6,384 bases of DNA from NCBI GenBank assembly GCA_027623875.1, contig JAQBUS010000074.1, positions 1 to 6,384 of the forward strand, written 5' to 3'. The stretch's first letter is position 1, and each line of letters opens with the position of its first letter. A program made the translations under genes and the position numbers. Positions 1 to 6,317 of this stretch are shown piece by piece. The stretch comes from Pseudomonadota bacterium. GTDB lineage: Bacteria > Pseudomonadota > Alphaproteobacteria > Rhodobacterales > Rhodobacteraceae. A model generated the notes under the pieces. The model ran no database searches, was not told where the DNA came from, and saw nothing but the letters and a program-made list of their open reading frames with translations.

Positions 1-890
1 TTGGTCTCTCGGGGACTGGTAAAACCACGCTTTCAGCTGATCCGAACCGTACGCTAATTGGTGACGATGAACATGGCTGGTCGGAATCAGGGATTTTTAA
101 TTTTGAAGGTGGTTGCTACGCTAAAACTATTAACCTTGATCCAAAAGCAGAGCCCGAAATATTTGCAACAACATCTAAGTTTGCAACCGTGATAGAAAAT
201 ATGGTATTTGATCCCATTACCAAGGAGCTTAACTTCACGGATGACAGCCTTAGTCCAAATATGCGCTGTGCTTATCCATTAGACTATATTGCCAATACTT
301 CTTCTACATCTCTAGCAAAACATCCTAAACATATTGTGATGCTGACATGTGATGCTTTTGGAGTTTTACCTCCAATTGCGAGACTCACACCAGCACAAGC
401 AATTTACCACTTCTTGTCTGGTTTTACCGCCAAAGTCGCTGGAACGGAATTAGGGGTAACAGATCCCGAACCAACTTTTTCCACTTGCTTTGGAGCACCT
501 TTTATGCCCCTCAGGCCAGAAGTTTATGGAAACCTCCTTAGGAAGAAAATTCTAAAACATAATACAAAATGCTGGTTGGTTAACACAGGGTGGACTGGTG
601 GAGCACACGGTATAGGATCAAGGATGCCAATTCAGGCAACTCGATCTTTATTAACTGCTGCTCTAAATGGCTCACTGAATTCAGCAGAATTCCGTAAGGA
701 TGACTCCTTTGGTTTTGAAGTTCCAACAAAAGTTGACGGGGTACCAACTACCTTATTGACCCCTAGGAATACCTGGGAAAGTAAGGATGCTTACGATCTT
801 CAAGCACAAAAACTAATTAAAATGTTTTCAGACAATTTCAATCAATATATGAAGCATGTTGACGAAGACGTTCATCAAGTAGCACTGTAA
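1..890 (+). CDS. pckA: ATP-dependent phosphoenolpyruvate carboxykinase, 3' portion (5' end outside window)
   Basis: Catalyses oxaloacetate + ATP to phosphoenolpyruvate + CO2 + ADP, the first committed step of gluconeogenesis from C4 acids, in the cytosol. The reading frame is open from the window edge (first full codon at 3) to TAA at 888-890, giving 295 residues. The family is usually about 530-540 residues, so roughly the first 240 are missing. It opens directly on the P-loop (kinase-1a) motif GLSGTGKTT, followed by the metal-binding kinase-2 motif LIGDDEHGW and then GIFNFEGGCYAK. Further on are the family blocks YHFLSGFTAKVAGTE, FSTCFGAPFMPLRPEVYG and WLVNTGWTGGAHGIGSRMPI. The C-terminal MFSDNFNQY segment resembles rhodobacterial enzymes. 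ATP dependence follows from this family's motifs; the GTP-type enzyme is unrelated in these blocks. An apparent start at the GTG at 189 is internal and not real. No frameshift is seen. No terminator-like hairpin follows the stop, so read-through into the next gene is possible. Confidence 0.97.
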   Translation, partial: GLSGTGKTTLSADPNRTLIGDDEHGWSESGIFNFEGGCYAKTINLDPKAEPEIFATTSKFATVIENMVFDPITKELNFTDDSLSPNMRCAYPLDYIANTSSTSLAKHPKHIVMLTCDAFGVLPPIARLTPAQAIYHFLSGFTAKVAGTELGVTDPEPTFSTCFGAPFMPLRPEVYGNLLRKKILKHNTKCWLVNTGWTGGAHGIGSRMPIQATRSLLTAALNGSLNSAEFRKDDSFGFEVPTKVDGVPTTLLTPRNTWESKDAYDLQAQKLIKMFSDNFNQYMKHVDEDVHQVAL

Positions 891-896
891 GAACCT

Positions 897-959
897 ATGA
901 ATTCATTTCAATTTGATTATGATTTCAAAAATTACTTAATTAGCACCAAGAGTATTTAA
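897..959 (+). other. possible 20-codon leader ORF before mcd
   Basis: An ATG at 897 opens 20 codons (beginning MNSFQFDYDF) and ends at TAA 957-959, three bases before the TTG start of the dehydrogenase and in the same frame. A weak purine-rich stretch (TAAGAA) lies just upstream of the ATG, overlapping the pckA stop. If translated, ribosomes stopping at 957-959 would be well placed to re-initiate at the TTG. It may equally be chance in AT-rich spacer, or the remains of an N-terminus cut off by a nonsense change. No resemblance to a known leader peptide is recognised. Confidence 0.2.
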
Positions 960-962
960 GTT

Positions 963-2675
963 TTGGGACATACTTCAGAAGATACCAGTTTCCTATTAAA
1001 GAATAACTTGATTATTCCTGACCTACTCCAAATATCAAAAATAGCCCTAGAAGAGGCCGTAACACTACTTGAGTTAGCGAAGGTCAGCTTTGTCGAAAAA
1101 TTAGAACAAAAAGAAAATACTGAGGAAGAGTTTTTTGAGATCAACCAAGTGGCTTCTCATGGCTTGGCATGGCTCGCTACTTATATTGAAGGGCTAAGAC
1201 AAACTCAATGTTGGGGAGAACGTCTAAATGCTGAAAAAAAATTCGGCCTGATAGAGAAATTAATTCTTCAAATAGCATTTTCAGAATACTTGTCTCAAAT
1301 AAAAGGTGGCATACCCATGTCACAAACAGAAATTATAAGACTTCCGGATATCGGAGTAGACATTGAGATATCTAAACTCTTCAGTAGCCCAGAATTAGCT
1401 TATTTTTTTTCTTCTACAAAAAATCAAAGTTGTAAAAATTTATTAGTAAAGTTTTTAACTGAGCAATTTCCAACCTACCCGATCGGGAATTTAGGCCTTG
1501 ACGAAGAGATGGGTATGGTTCGAGATCAATTCAAACGTTTCACCGTAGAAAAAGTGGATCCCCATGCTCATAATTGGCACTTAAAAGATGAACTAATACC
1601 GTTGACATTGATCCAAGAGATGGCTGAACTTGGTGTTTTTGGTTTAACTATTCCACAGGCATATGGCGGACTTGGTTTAAACAAAACAGCCATGTGTGTG
1701 GTATCGGAAGAATTATCTCGGGGCTATATCGGCGTAGGAAGTTTAGGGACACGGAGTGAAATAGCAGCAGAACTAATTATCTCTGGCGGAACAAACCAGC
1801 AAAAGAAAAAGTGGCTGCCAAGGCTGGCGACAGGAGAAGTATTGCCAACAGCCGTTTTTACTGAGCCAAATACCGGATCTAATCTTGGTGCTCTAACCAC
1901 ACGTGCTGTTAAATCCAAAAAAGTTTACAAAATTAAAGGCAATAAAACCTGGATCACCCACGCTAGCCGAGCACACTTAATGACACTACTAGCTCGTACA
2001 GATCCAAGTTCTATAGACCACAAAGGTCTTTCTATGTTTTTAGCCGAAAAACTTCCTGCAAACACCGCTGAGGACTTTCCGTCCCGAGGCATTGCTGGAA
2101 CTGAAATTCCAGTTCTTGGTTATAGAGGTATGAAAGAGTATGAGCTCGCATTCGATGCTTTTGAAGTAAGTGAGGAAAATCTTCTAGGAGAGGTAGAGGG
2201 ATTAGGTTTTAAGCAATTAATGCAAACCTTTGAATCAGCTCGAATCCAGACTGCTGCACGGGCTATTGGTGTAGCACAATCTGCTCTGGAATTAGGTTTG
2301 AAATACGCTCTCGATAGAGAGCAATTTGGGAAAAAAATTATTAAATTTCCAAGGGTATCAAACAAACTAGCGATGATGGCAGTGGAGCTAATGGTTGCTA
2401 GGCAACTCACTTATTTTTCTGCTCGACAAAAAGATATTGGAAAAAGGTGTGACCTAGAAGCCGGAATGTCAAAGCTACTATCGGCTAGGTTAGCATGGTC
2501 AGCTGCAGATAATTCACTTCAAATACATGGCGGAAATGGTTTTTCTTTAGAGTATCCTATTAGCAGGGTTTTATGTGATGCTCGAATTTTAAATATTTTT
2601 GAAGGTGCCGCGGAAATTCAAGCACATGTAATCTCTCGAAGATTAATCTCTGATTTTATTACTCAAAAAAGATAA
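963..2675 (+). CDS. mcd: (2S)-methylsuccinyl-CoA dehydrogenase (FAD acyl-CoA dehydrogenase with N-terminal extension)
   Basis: Predicted to oxidise (2S)-methylsuccinyl-CoA to mesaconyl-CoA in the ethylmalonyl-CoA pathway of acetyl-CoA assimilation, passing electrons to ETF; cytosolic. The 570-residue product is much longer than ordinary acyl-CoA dehydrogenases (about 380-400). Residues 1 to about 170 form the extra N-terminal domain known from Mcd, with HGLAWLATYIE at 66-76 and GGIPMSQTEI near 114-123. The acyl-CoA dehydrogenase fold follows: FTEPNTGSN at 299-307 (flavin/substrate loop), NKTWITHASRA, RIQTAARAIGVAQ and the C-terminal QIHGGNGFSLEYP. E547 in IFEGAAEIQ sits where the catalytic base of the family lies. 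The start is uncertain. The frame is closed by TAA at 957-959, TTG 963 is the first start codon, and the next are TTG at 1008 and an ATG only at residue 118, inside conserved sequence. TTG 963 leaves about 20 residues before conserved sequence, which looks right. The ribosome site is weak (AAGAG near 949). Another long acyl-CoA dehydrogenase is the main alternative. Confidence 0.85.
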   Translation: MGHTSEDTSFLLKNNLIIPDLLQISKIALEEAVTLLELAKVSFVEKLEQKENTEEEFFEINQVASHGLAWLATYIEGLRQTQCWGERLNAEKKFGLIEKLILQIAFSEYLSQIKGGIPMSQTEIIRLPDIGVDIEISKLFSSPELAYFFSSTKNQSCKNLLVKFLTEQFPTYPIGNLGLDEEMGMVRDQFKRFTVEKVDPHAHNWHLKDELIPLTLIQEMAELGVFGLTIPQAYGGLGLNKTAMCVVSEELSRGYIGVGSLGTRSEIAAELIISGGTNQQKKKWLPRLATGEVLPTAVFTEPNTGSNLGALTTRAVKSKKVYKIKGNKTWITHASRAHLMTLLARTDPSSIDHKGLSMFLAEKLPANTAEDFPSRGIAGTEIPVLGYRGMKEYELAFDAFEVSEENLLGEVEGLGFKQLMQTFESARIQTAARAIGVAQSALELGLKYALDREQFGKKIIKFPRVSNKLAMMAVELMVARQLTYFSARQKDIGKRCDLEAGMSKLLSARLAWSAADNSLQIHGGNGFSLEYPISRVLCDARILNIFEGAAEIQAHVISRRLISDFITQKR

Positions 2676-2702
2676 AATATAAATTTCACTTTAGTTTTTT
2701 TT
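2665..2702. terminator. possible weak bidirectional terminator between converging mcd and recO
   Basis: The two genes converge with only 10 bp between stop codons. The junction carries an A6 run (2665-2670) inside the end of mcd and a T8 run (2695-2702) inside the end of recO. TAAA near 2673 can pair with TTTA near 2690, so an A-rich/T-rich snapback is possible in either direction. The stem has almost no G or C, so it is not a canonical intrinsic terminator. The call rests mainly on the convergent layout. Confidence 0.25.
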
Positions 2703-3420
2703 CTTTCCTGAGAACCTCCACTAGACGCCGTCGTGCTGGTGGAAGAGGACGATTACTCATAAAAGGCACCAACCAATTTTTAAGAAAATAGTCAGTTACC
2801 TGGTAGCCGTCATCAATTCCCTCATCGGAAGTCAAACATGTTGAGGACAAGCATGGGGGCAAAGGGAGGAGTTTACTTGCCCAACGGCCAGCAGCAGACT
2901 CAGATATAGCTCGCCCCGTTTTAGGCGATATATAAATAAGATTATCTGTTTCACCTGTAACTCCACACCTTTCTAAATCCAGACCGAACCCCATATCTTC
3001 CAATAAAGCCAACTCCCACTTTAAATATAACAAAAGCCAATCGGTCGACTCAGTTAAACAATCCAATAGTTCAATAGTACGGTGATAAAGTCTCGGATGA
3101 GGGTCACGCTCAGCCAAACTAAATCTTAACAATCCGCTTATGGAATTTAATCCAGCCAGAGAAGCTCTTTGATTTATAACAAGAGAAAAGCGAGACCTTA
3201 ATAACTCAACACTAAATGTACCTAGGTGGCTTTCCAATCGAGCACGCCATATAACATTAATTTGTGCTCCAGGTTGCAATATTGGTGCTATTCTTTTTGA
3301 TTTACCCCCCCTTACAACTCCATGATAAACCCCTCTCTCTTCAGTGAATACTTCAATTATCGTAGAGTTTTCACCTAGATCCCTAGTGCCGAGTAAAATA
3401 GCCTCACTCTGCCACTCCAT
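2686..3420 (-). CDS. recO: DNA repair protein RecO
   Basis: RecO works with RecR (and RecF) to displace SSB and load RecA onto single-stranded gaps, in the RecFOR pathway of recombinational repair. The product is 244 residues, normal for the family. The N-terminal OB-fold is seen in MEWQSEAILLGTRDLGENS, IIEVFTEERG and YHGVVRGGKSKR, followed by LQPGAQINVIWRARLESHLGTF. The helical C-terminal part holds LKWELALLEDMGFGLDLERCGVTG and the conserved SPKTGRAIS. Only scattered cysteines are present, so the four-cysteine zinc site of some RecO proteins is absent. The ATG at 3420-3418 shares one base with the TAA stop of the upstream DUF1491 gene (TAATG), implying translational coupling; GAGAG lies just upstream. 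A run of seven G (3305-3311, read on this strand) lies in the RGGKS codons with the frame intact. It is the last gene of the cluster. Confidence 0.96.
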   Translation of the reverse strand: MEWQSEAILLGTRDLGENSTIIEVFTEERGVYHGVVRGGKSKRIAPILQPGAQINVIWRARLESHLGTFSVELLRSRFSLVINQRASLAGLNSISGLLRFSLAERDPHPRLYHRTIELLDCLTESTDWLLLYLKWELALLEDMGFGLDLERCGVTGETDNLIYISPKTGRAISESAAGRWASKLLPLPPCLSSTCLTSDEGIDDGYQVTDYFLKNWLVPFMSNRPLPPARRRLVEVLRKEKKLK

Positions 3421-3752
3421 TAGTCTCTCAATCCTTCTTCTTCCAATAAATTTCGACCTAACTTATCTTCAACTTCAATAATCCAAATATCTGGGTCATA
3501 ACCTTTCTGTCGAAAAAGAACTTTATCGACATCACTCTCTTCTCCCTCTGACAGTATAACCCATGACTTAGACAATGTGTCGGGATTGAACGACCGGTGG
3601 TATGCTATTGCCGAGCCGTTTAGTGTGTTAATCTTGATAAAAACTGCACCCGCATTAAGATCTCCCTTTAGCGTAACAAATGCTGGTATGCCTACCAAGC
3701 TCAATCTAGCAATATAGCTTTGAACCCAGAAATCACTTGTTAATCTAATCAT
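3420..3752 (-). CDS. DUF1491 family protein of unknown function
   Basis: A 110-residue protein recognised as DUF1491, a small family found largely in alphaproteobacteria. Hallmarks are the opening MIRLTSDFWVQSYIARL, the central GIPAFVTLKGDLNAGAVFIKI, and the C-terminal GYDPDIWIIEVEDKLGRNLL. No signal peptide, membrane helix or known catalytic motif is visible, so it is probably a soluble cytosolic protein; its role is unknown. It is squeezed between era and recO: its ATG overlaps the era TGA by 4 nt (ATGA) and its stop overlaps the recO start by 1 nt. GGAAA lies just upstream of the ATG as a ribosome site. Fixed position in a repair and ribosome-assembly operon suggests a housekeeping role, but that is inference. 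Confidence 0.88.
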   Translation of the reverse strand: MIRLTSDFWVQSYIARLSLVGIPAFVTLKGDLNAGAVFIKINTLNGSAIAYHRSFNPDTLSKSWVILSEGEESDVDKVLFRQKGYDPDIWIIEVEDKLGRNLLEEEGLRD

Positions 3753-4663
3753 ACATTTCCATCAGAAAAGTTTAATCCCATCTCCGAATAGCGGGCACTT
3801 TCCTCCAACCAATTAGGTCGGACCTTAACCTTCAACAACAAATGAACATTATGCCCCATAAATTCAATAAGCTCTAACCTCGCCTCCTTACCAATTACTT
3901 TTATGGTTTCGCCCTTGTTGCCCAGAACAATTCCTTTATGACCGTCTCTTATAACATAAATCACTTGCTCTATTAACGTCGATCCATCAGCCCTATCCTC
4001 CCACCTCTCCGACTCGACAGTGAGTTGATATGGCAATTCTTCATGCAAACGAAGGATGAGCTTTTCTCTAGTAATTTCAGCGGCAATAATCCGCATCGGC
4101 AGATCAGCAATTTGATCTTCGGGATACAGCCAGGGACTTTCTGGAACACTTAACCCTAACCAAGTTCGCAAACGATCGACTCCATGTCCTTTCTCTGCAG
4201 AAATCATGAAAGTTTCACTGAAATCAAATTTATCGTTCATTCTTTTTGTTAGTAATAGGAGCGAATCTGGTTTTACGCGGTCTATCTTATTTAGTGCCAA
4301 AACAACTTTATTTGCATGGGTGCGGGTTTTTAGCTGATGAATAATTTTTTCTACTCCTTCAGTAATTCCCCGATGTGCTTCTACCATCAACACAATAATG
4401 TCGGCATCTACGGCCCCACTCCAAGCAGCGGCCACCATTGCCCTGTCCAGTCTACGCTTTGGCGTAAACAGACCAGGGGTGTCTACAAATATTAGTTGGG
4501 ACTTGCCTACCAAAGTAATCCCACGCATTCTGGCCCTTGTCGTCTGAACCTTGTGCGTAACTATTGCAACTTTTGAGCCGACCATTCGGTTTAAAAGAGT
4601 TGATTTACCTGCATTTGGCTCTCCAATTAAAGCGACAAATCCAGCTCTTTTTTCTTCATTCAT
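3749..4663 (-). CDS. era: GTPase Era (30S ribosome assembly, 16S rRNA binding)
   Basis: Era is an essential GTPase that binds the 3' end of 16S rRNA and assists maturation of the 30S subunit. The 304-residue product is of normal length. The GTPase domain shows G1 GEPNAGKST (14-22), the switch-I region with VQTTRARMRG (39-48), G3 DTPG (61-64), G4 NKID (125-128) and G5 ISAEKG (154-159). The C-terminal KH RNA-binding domain is visible from RIIAAEITREK (191-201) onward, with its GNKG loop at 248-251. All key motifs are intact. The start at 4663 overlaps the rnc stop by 8 nt, with AAAGG seven bases upstream inside rnc, and the gene's TGA overlaps the next gene's ATG. rnc-era coupling is conserved across many bacteria and matches their shared work on rRNA. 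Confidence 0.98.
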   Translation of the reverse strand: MNEEKRAGFVALIGEPNAGKSTLLNRMVGSKVAIVTHKVQTTRARMRGITLVGKSQLIFVDTPGLFTPKRRLDRAMVAAAWSGAVDADIIVLMVEAHRGITEGVEKIIHQLKTRTHANKVVLALNKIDRVKPDSLLLLTKRMNDKFDFSETFMISAEKGHGVDRLRTWLGLSVPESPWLYPEDQIADLPMRIIAAEITREKLILRLHEELPYQLTVESERWEDRADGSTLIEQVIYVIRDGHKGIVLGNKGETIKVIGKEARLELIEFMGHNVHLLLKVKVRPNWLEESARYSEMGLNFSDGNV

Positions 4664-5339
4664 TCTCTAACCTTTCGAGCAATTTTTGCGCAGCCACCTG
4701 TTCCGCTTGCCTTTTTGAACCAGCAATTGCTTCCGCAAAATGACCTGATATTGTTCTAACATTAATTGTAAAAGTGGGCTCGTGATCAGGACCAGACCGT
4801 CCTATGATTTCATATATGGGGGGAGCCTCACCCCAACTCTGTACCAATTCTTGTAATATAGTTTTTGAATCACGTGCATCAAATTCAACATTATCTATTC
4901 TTTCACGCCAAAGTTGATTAATTAATCTTTTTGCAACCTCAAAGCCGCCATCCAAGTAAACAGCTGCAATTAATGCTTCGAGGGCATCACCTAAGACAGC
5001 TTGTTTTTTTCTTCCACCTGACGCCATCTCAGAGTTCCCGAGTTTTAAAACAGCTCCTAACCCAATCTCTCGAGCGACCTCAGCACAAGTCTCCTTGCGA
5101 ACCATATTATTAAACCGCGGGGCCAAAATTCCTTCAGACGCATCATGATCTTTCCCCAAAAGTGTTTCGGCCATAACCAAACCAAGCACACGGTCTCCAA
5201 GAAATTCAAATCGTTGGTTATCGGGTCTTGTTGCAGATGAAATAGAACTATGGGTCAGTGATCTGATCAACAGTTCTGGATTCAAAAAAGAGTATCCGAT
5301 TCTATTAGAAAATTCAGTTAATTCCGCAGAAAGTTTCAT
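4656..5339 (-). CDS. rnc: Ribonuclease III
   Basis: Cleaves double-stranded RNA, chiefly in rRNA precursor processing and in turnover of structured mRNAs; acts as a dimer with Mg2+. The 227 residues match the family. The nuclease domain carries the signature RFEFLGDRVLGL (43-54), with metal and catalytic acids E45, D49, D118 and E121 corresponding to E. coli E41, D45, D114 and E117. E69 (in SEGIL) matches E. coli E65. E. coli E38 is replaced by Q42, as in related alphaproteobacteria as far as I recall, and the usual Leu of the signature is Phe44. A double-stranded RNA binding domain spans about 157-225 (SKTILQELVQSWG ... KRQAEQVAAQKLLERL). The ATG at 5339-5337 has GAGAG seven bases upstream. 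It heads the overlapping rnc-era-DUF1491-recO block and follows a 189-bp gap after lepB. Confidence 0.97.
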   Translation of the reverse strand: MKLSAELTEFSNRIGYSFLNPELLIRSLTHSSISSATRPDNQRFEFLGDRVLGLVMAETLLGKDHDASEGILAPRFNNMVRKETCAEVAREIGLGAVLKLGNSEMASGGRKKQAVLGDALEALIAAVYLDGGFEVAKRLINQLWRERIDNVEFDARDSKTILQELVQSWGEAPPIYEIIGRSGPDHEPTFTINVRTISGHFAEAIAGSKRQAEQVAAQKLLERLENE

Positions 5340-5528
5340 TAAATTCTCTCAATTATATAATCTTATATTACAATATACTTATCAGCTATCACTTGATCTA
5401 CTACGCACGGTGATATTAATTAGTGCTGTCTCGATAATAAGGTCATTTAGCAAACTTAAAGTGTTAACTTTATATGGATTCTCCATTTTTTTAGATTTGG
5501 CTTTCCTAACCGTTGATACATACTATTT
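5340..5528 (-). promoter_or_regulatory. rnc leader / lepB-rnc intergenic region
   Basis: This 189-bp AT-rich gap is the only substantial break in a cluster whose later genes all overlap, so it is the likeliest place for a promoter or leader of rnc. A TATAAT hexamer (5357-5352, minus strand) lies close to the rnc ATG but has no good -35 partner and would put transcription start inside the ribosome site, so I do not call it a promoter. Two small inverted repeats are visible: ATGGA-GAA-TCCAT (5474-5486) and TATATT-GT-AATATA (5364-5377). Both are short and may be chance. RNase III cutting its own leader is known in other bacteria; whether it happens here cannot be seen. Confidence 0.3.
5382..5486 (-). 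CDS. possible 34-residue small ORF upstream of rnc
   Basis: A minus-strand ATG at 5486-5484 opens 34 codons (starting MENPYKVNTLSLLND) to a TGA at 5384-5382, occupying more than half of the lepB-rnc gap in the direction of the operon. An AGGAAAG sequence lies upstream but about 14 bases from the ATG, too far for a strong ribosome site. The start codon lies inside the small ATGGA/TCCAT inverted repeat. The product has no motif I recognise. In AT-rich spacer an ORF this short can occur by chance, so this is only a candidate. Confidence 0.13.
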   Translation of the reverse strand: MENPYKVNTLSLLNDLIIETALINITVRSRSSDS

Positions 5529-6317
5529 TTAATAAATCGGTTTTAAAAACCGATCCTTTCGCCATGTCCAAAAATATAACATACTTCTTCCAGATGATGA
5601 GAACAAAATTCTGTCGGCCCGTCCCAAAAGGTGAGAGAAGGGCACAAAGCCAACTCCACCGCTTGACTGTGAAAATCGTGAATCAACAGAATTATCTCTA
5701 TTATCACCCATAAAAAAGTAATGCCCTTTAGGAACAACAAAAACTGGTGTGTTATCACCAGACAAACCGTTTCGGATATTCAGCACCGAATGTTTTGGGC
5801 TGTTCTCTAGAATTTCAAGATTTTTTTCCTTGGTGCATATTGATCCTATAATTAAACTATTATTAGTACATGCGGGAAAGCCACCTACAGAGCCCTGAGG
5901 CTCGTAATCTTCTTCAAAATTAGCTATACTTACTTGAGTTTGCTCATTACCATTTAAAAAAATAATTCCATTCTTTACTTGAACTTTATCTCCCGGCAAA
6001 CCTATCAAGCGCTTTATGTAGTCTTGACCGCTAACTGGGTGTCTAAACACCACAACATCTCCTCGAGATGGGGAGCCTGCTAAAATTCTTTCCGATATGG
6101 GGCATAAACTAAAAGGACAAGAGAACTTGGAATAACCATAAACCATTTTGTTAACGAATAAAAAATCACCAACCAATAAAGTGTCCTTCATTGAACCGGA
6201 AGGTATCCAAAAAGGTTGAAAAAAAAGTGTTCGAAATAACCCAGCAATCAGTAAAGCATAAAACACTGTTTTAACTGTTTCAAAAAAACCTTCTGACTTC
6301 ACACTTTTTGACGACAT
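5529..6317 (-). CDS. lepB: Signal peptidase I
   Basis: Removes signal peptides from exported proteins; an inner-membrane serine protease with a Ser/Lys dyad and its catalytic domain in the periplasm. The 262-residue product has one N-terminal membrane segment (about 15-33, VKTVFYALLIAGLFRTLFF), then IPSGSMKDTL with catalytic S42. Next come GDFLFVNK, the RGDVVVFRHP box, and DYIKRLIGLPGDKV with catalytic K102. The GDNRDNSVDSRF box is at 204-215. Between K102 and that box lies an insert with Cys150 and Cys161 that could form a disulphide like the one in E. coli LepB. The wording, including YGYSKFSCPF, closely recalls rhodobacterial LepB. The ATG at 6317 follows a purine-rich GAGAAGAG. It leads the minus-strand cluster in this window; the next gene upstream lies outside. 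Confidence 0.97.
   Translation of the reverse strand: MSSKSVKSEGFFETVKTVFYALLIAGLFRTLFFQPFWIPSGSMKDTLLVGDFLFVNKMVYGYSKFSCPFSLCPISERILAGSPSRGDVVVFRHPVSGQDYIKRLIGLPGDKVQVKNGIIFLNGNEQTQVSIANFEEDYEPQGSVGGFPACTNNSLIIGSICTKEKNLEILENSPKHSVLNIRNGLSGDNTPVFVVPKGHYFFMGDNRDNSVDSRFSQSSGGVGFVPFSHLLGRADRILFSSSGRSMLYFWTWRKDRFLKPIY
5536..5554 (-). terminator. inverted repeat at the 3' end of lepB, possible weak terminator or attenuator
   Basis: Nine bases, ATCGGTTTT, are followed after one base by their perfect reverse complement, AAAACCGAT. A realistic hairpin has about 7 pairs and a 5-base loop. It lies in the last codons of lepB (RFLKPI) and on the minus strand is followed by TTATTAAAAAT, only partly T-rich. 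It might reduce read-through into rnc or protect the lepB 3' end, but GC content is low and part of the pairing is fixed by coding sequence. Confidence 0.3.

Noticed and set aside
956..1144. Minus-strand 62-codon ORF opposite the start of mcd
   Set aside because: Shadow of the coding strand; low-complexity Ser/Phe-rich product, no ribosome site, no family features.
1724..1918. Minus-strand 64-codon ORF within mcd
   Set aside because: Lies opposite the conserved flavin-loop coding sequence; no recognisable product.
2120..2410. Minus-strand 96-codon ORF within mcd
   Set aside because: Antisense to well-conserved acyl-CoA dehydrogenase sequence; Ser/Ala/Cys-rich product of no known family.
3305..3311. 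Seven-base C run in recO as a phase-variable tract
   Set aside because: The frame is intact, the run simply encodes part of RGGKS, it is short, and RecO is not a typical phase-variable product.
4931..5113. Plus-strand 60-codon ORF opposite rnc
   Set aside because: Antisense to the RNase III catalytic region; no support of its own.
4656..5339. RNase III Gln42 and Phe44 in the signature motif as a sign of altered or lost activity
   Set aside because: The essential acids E45, D49, D118 and E121 are all present; Gln at the E. coli E38 position is, to my knowledge, common in alphaproteobacteria, and Leu to Phe is conservative.
5352..5357. TATAAT hexamer as the rnc promoter
   Set aside because: No -35 element at proper spacing, and the start of transcription would fall inside the ribosome site; such hexamers are expected by chance in this AT-rich gap.
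5513..5758. Plus-strand 66-codon and minus-strand 71-codon ORFs overlapping the end of lepB
   Set aside because: Both are out-of-frame readings of lepB, whose own frame carries the conserved GDNRDNS box there.
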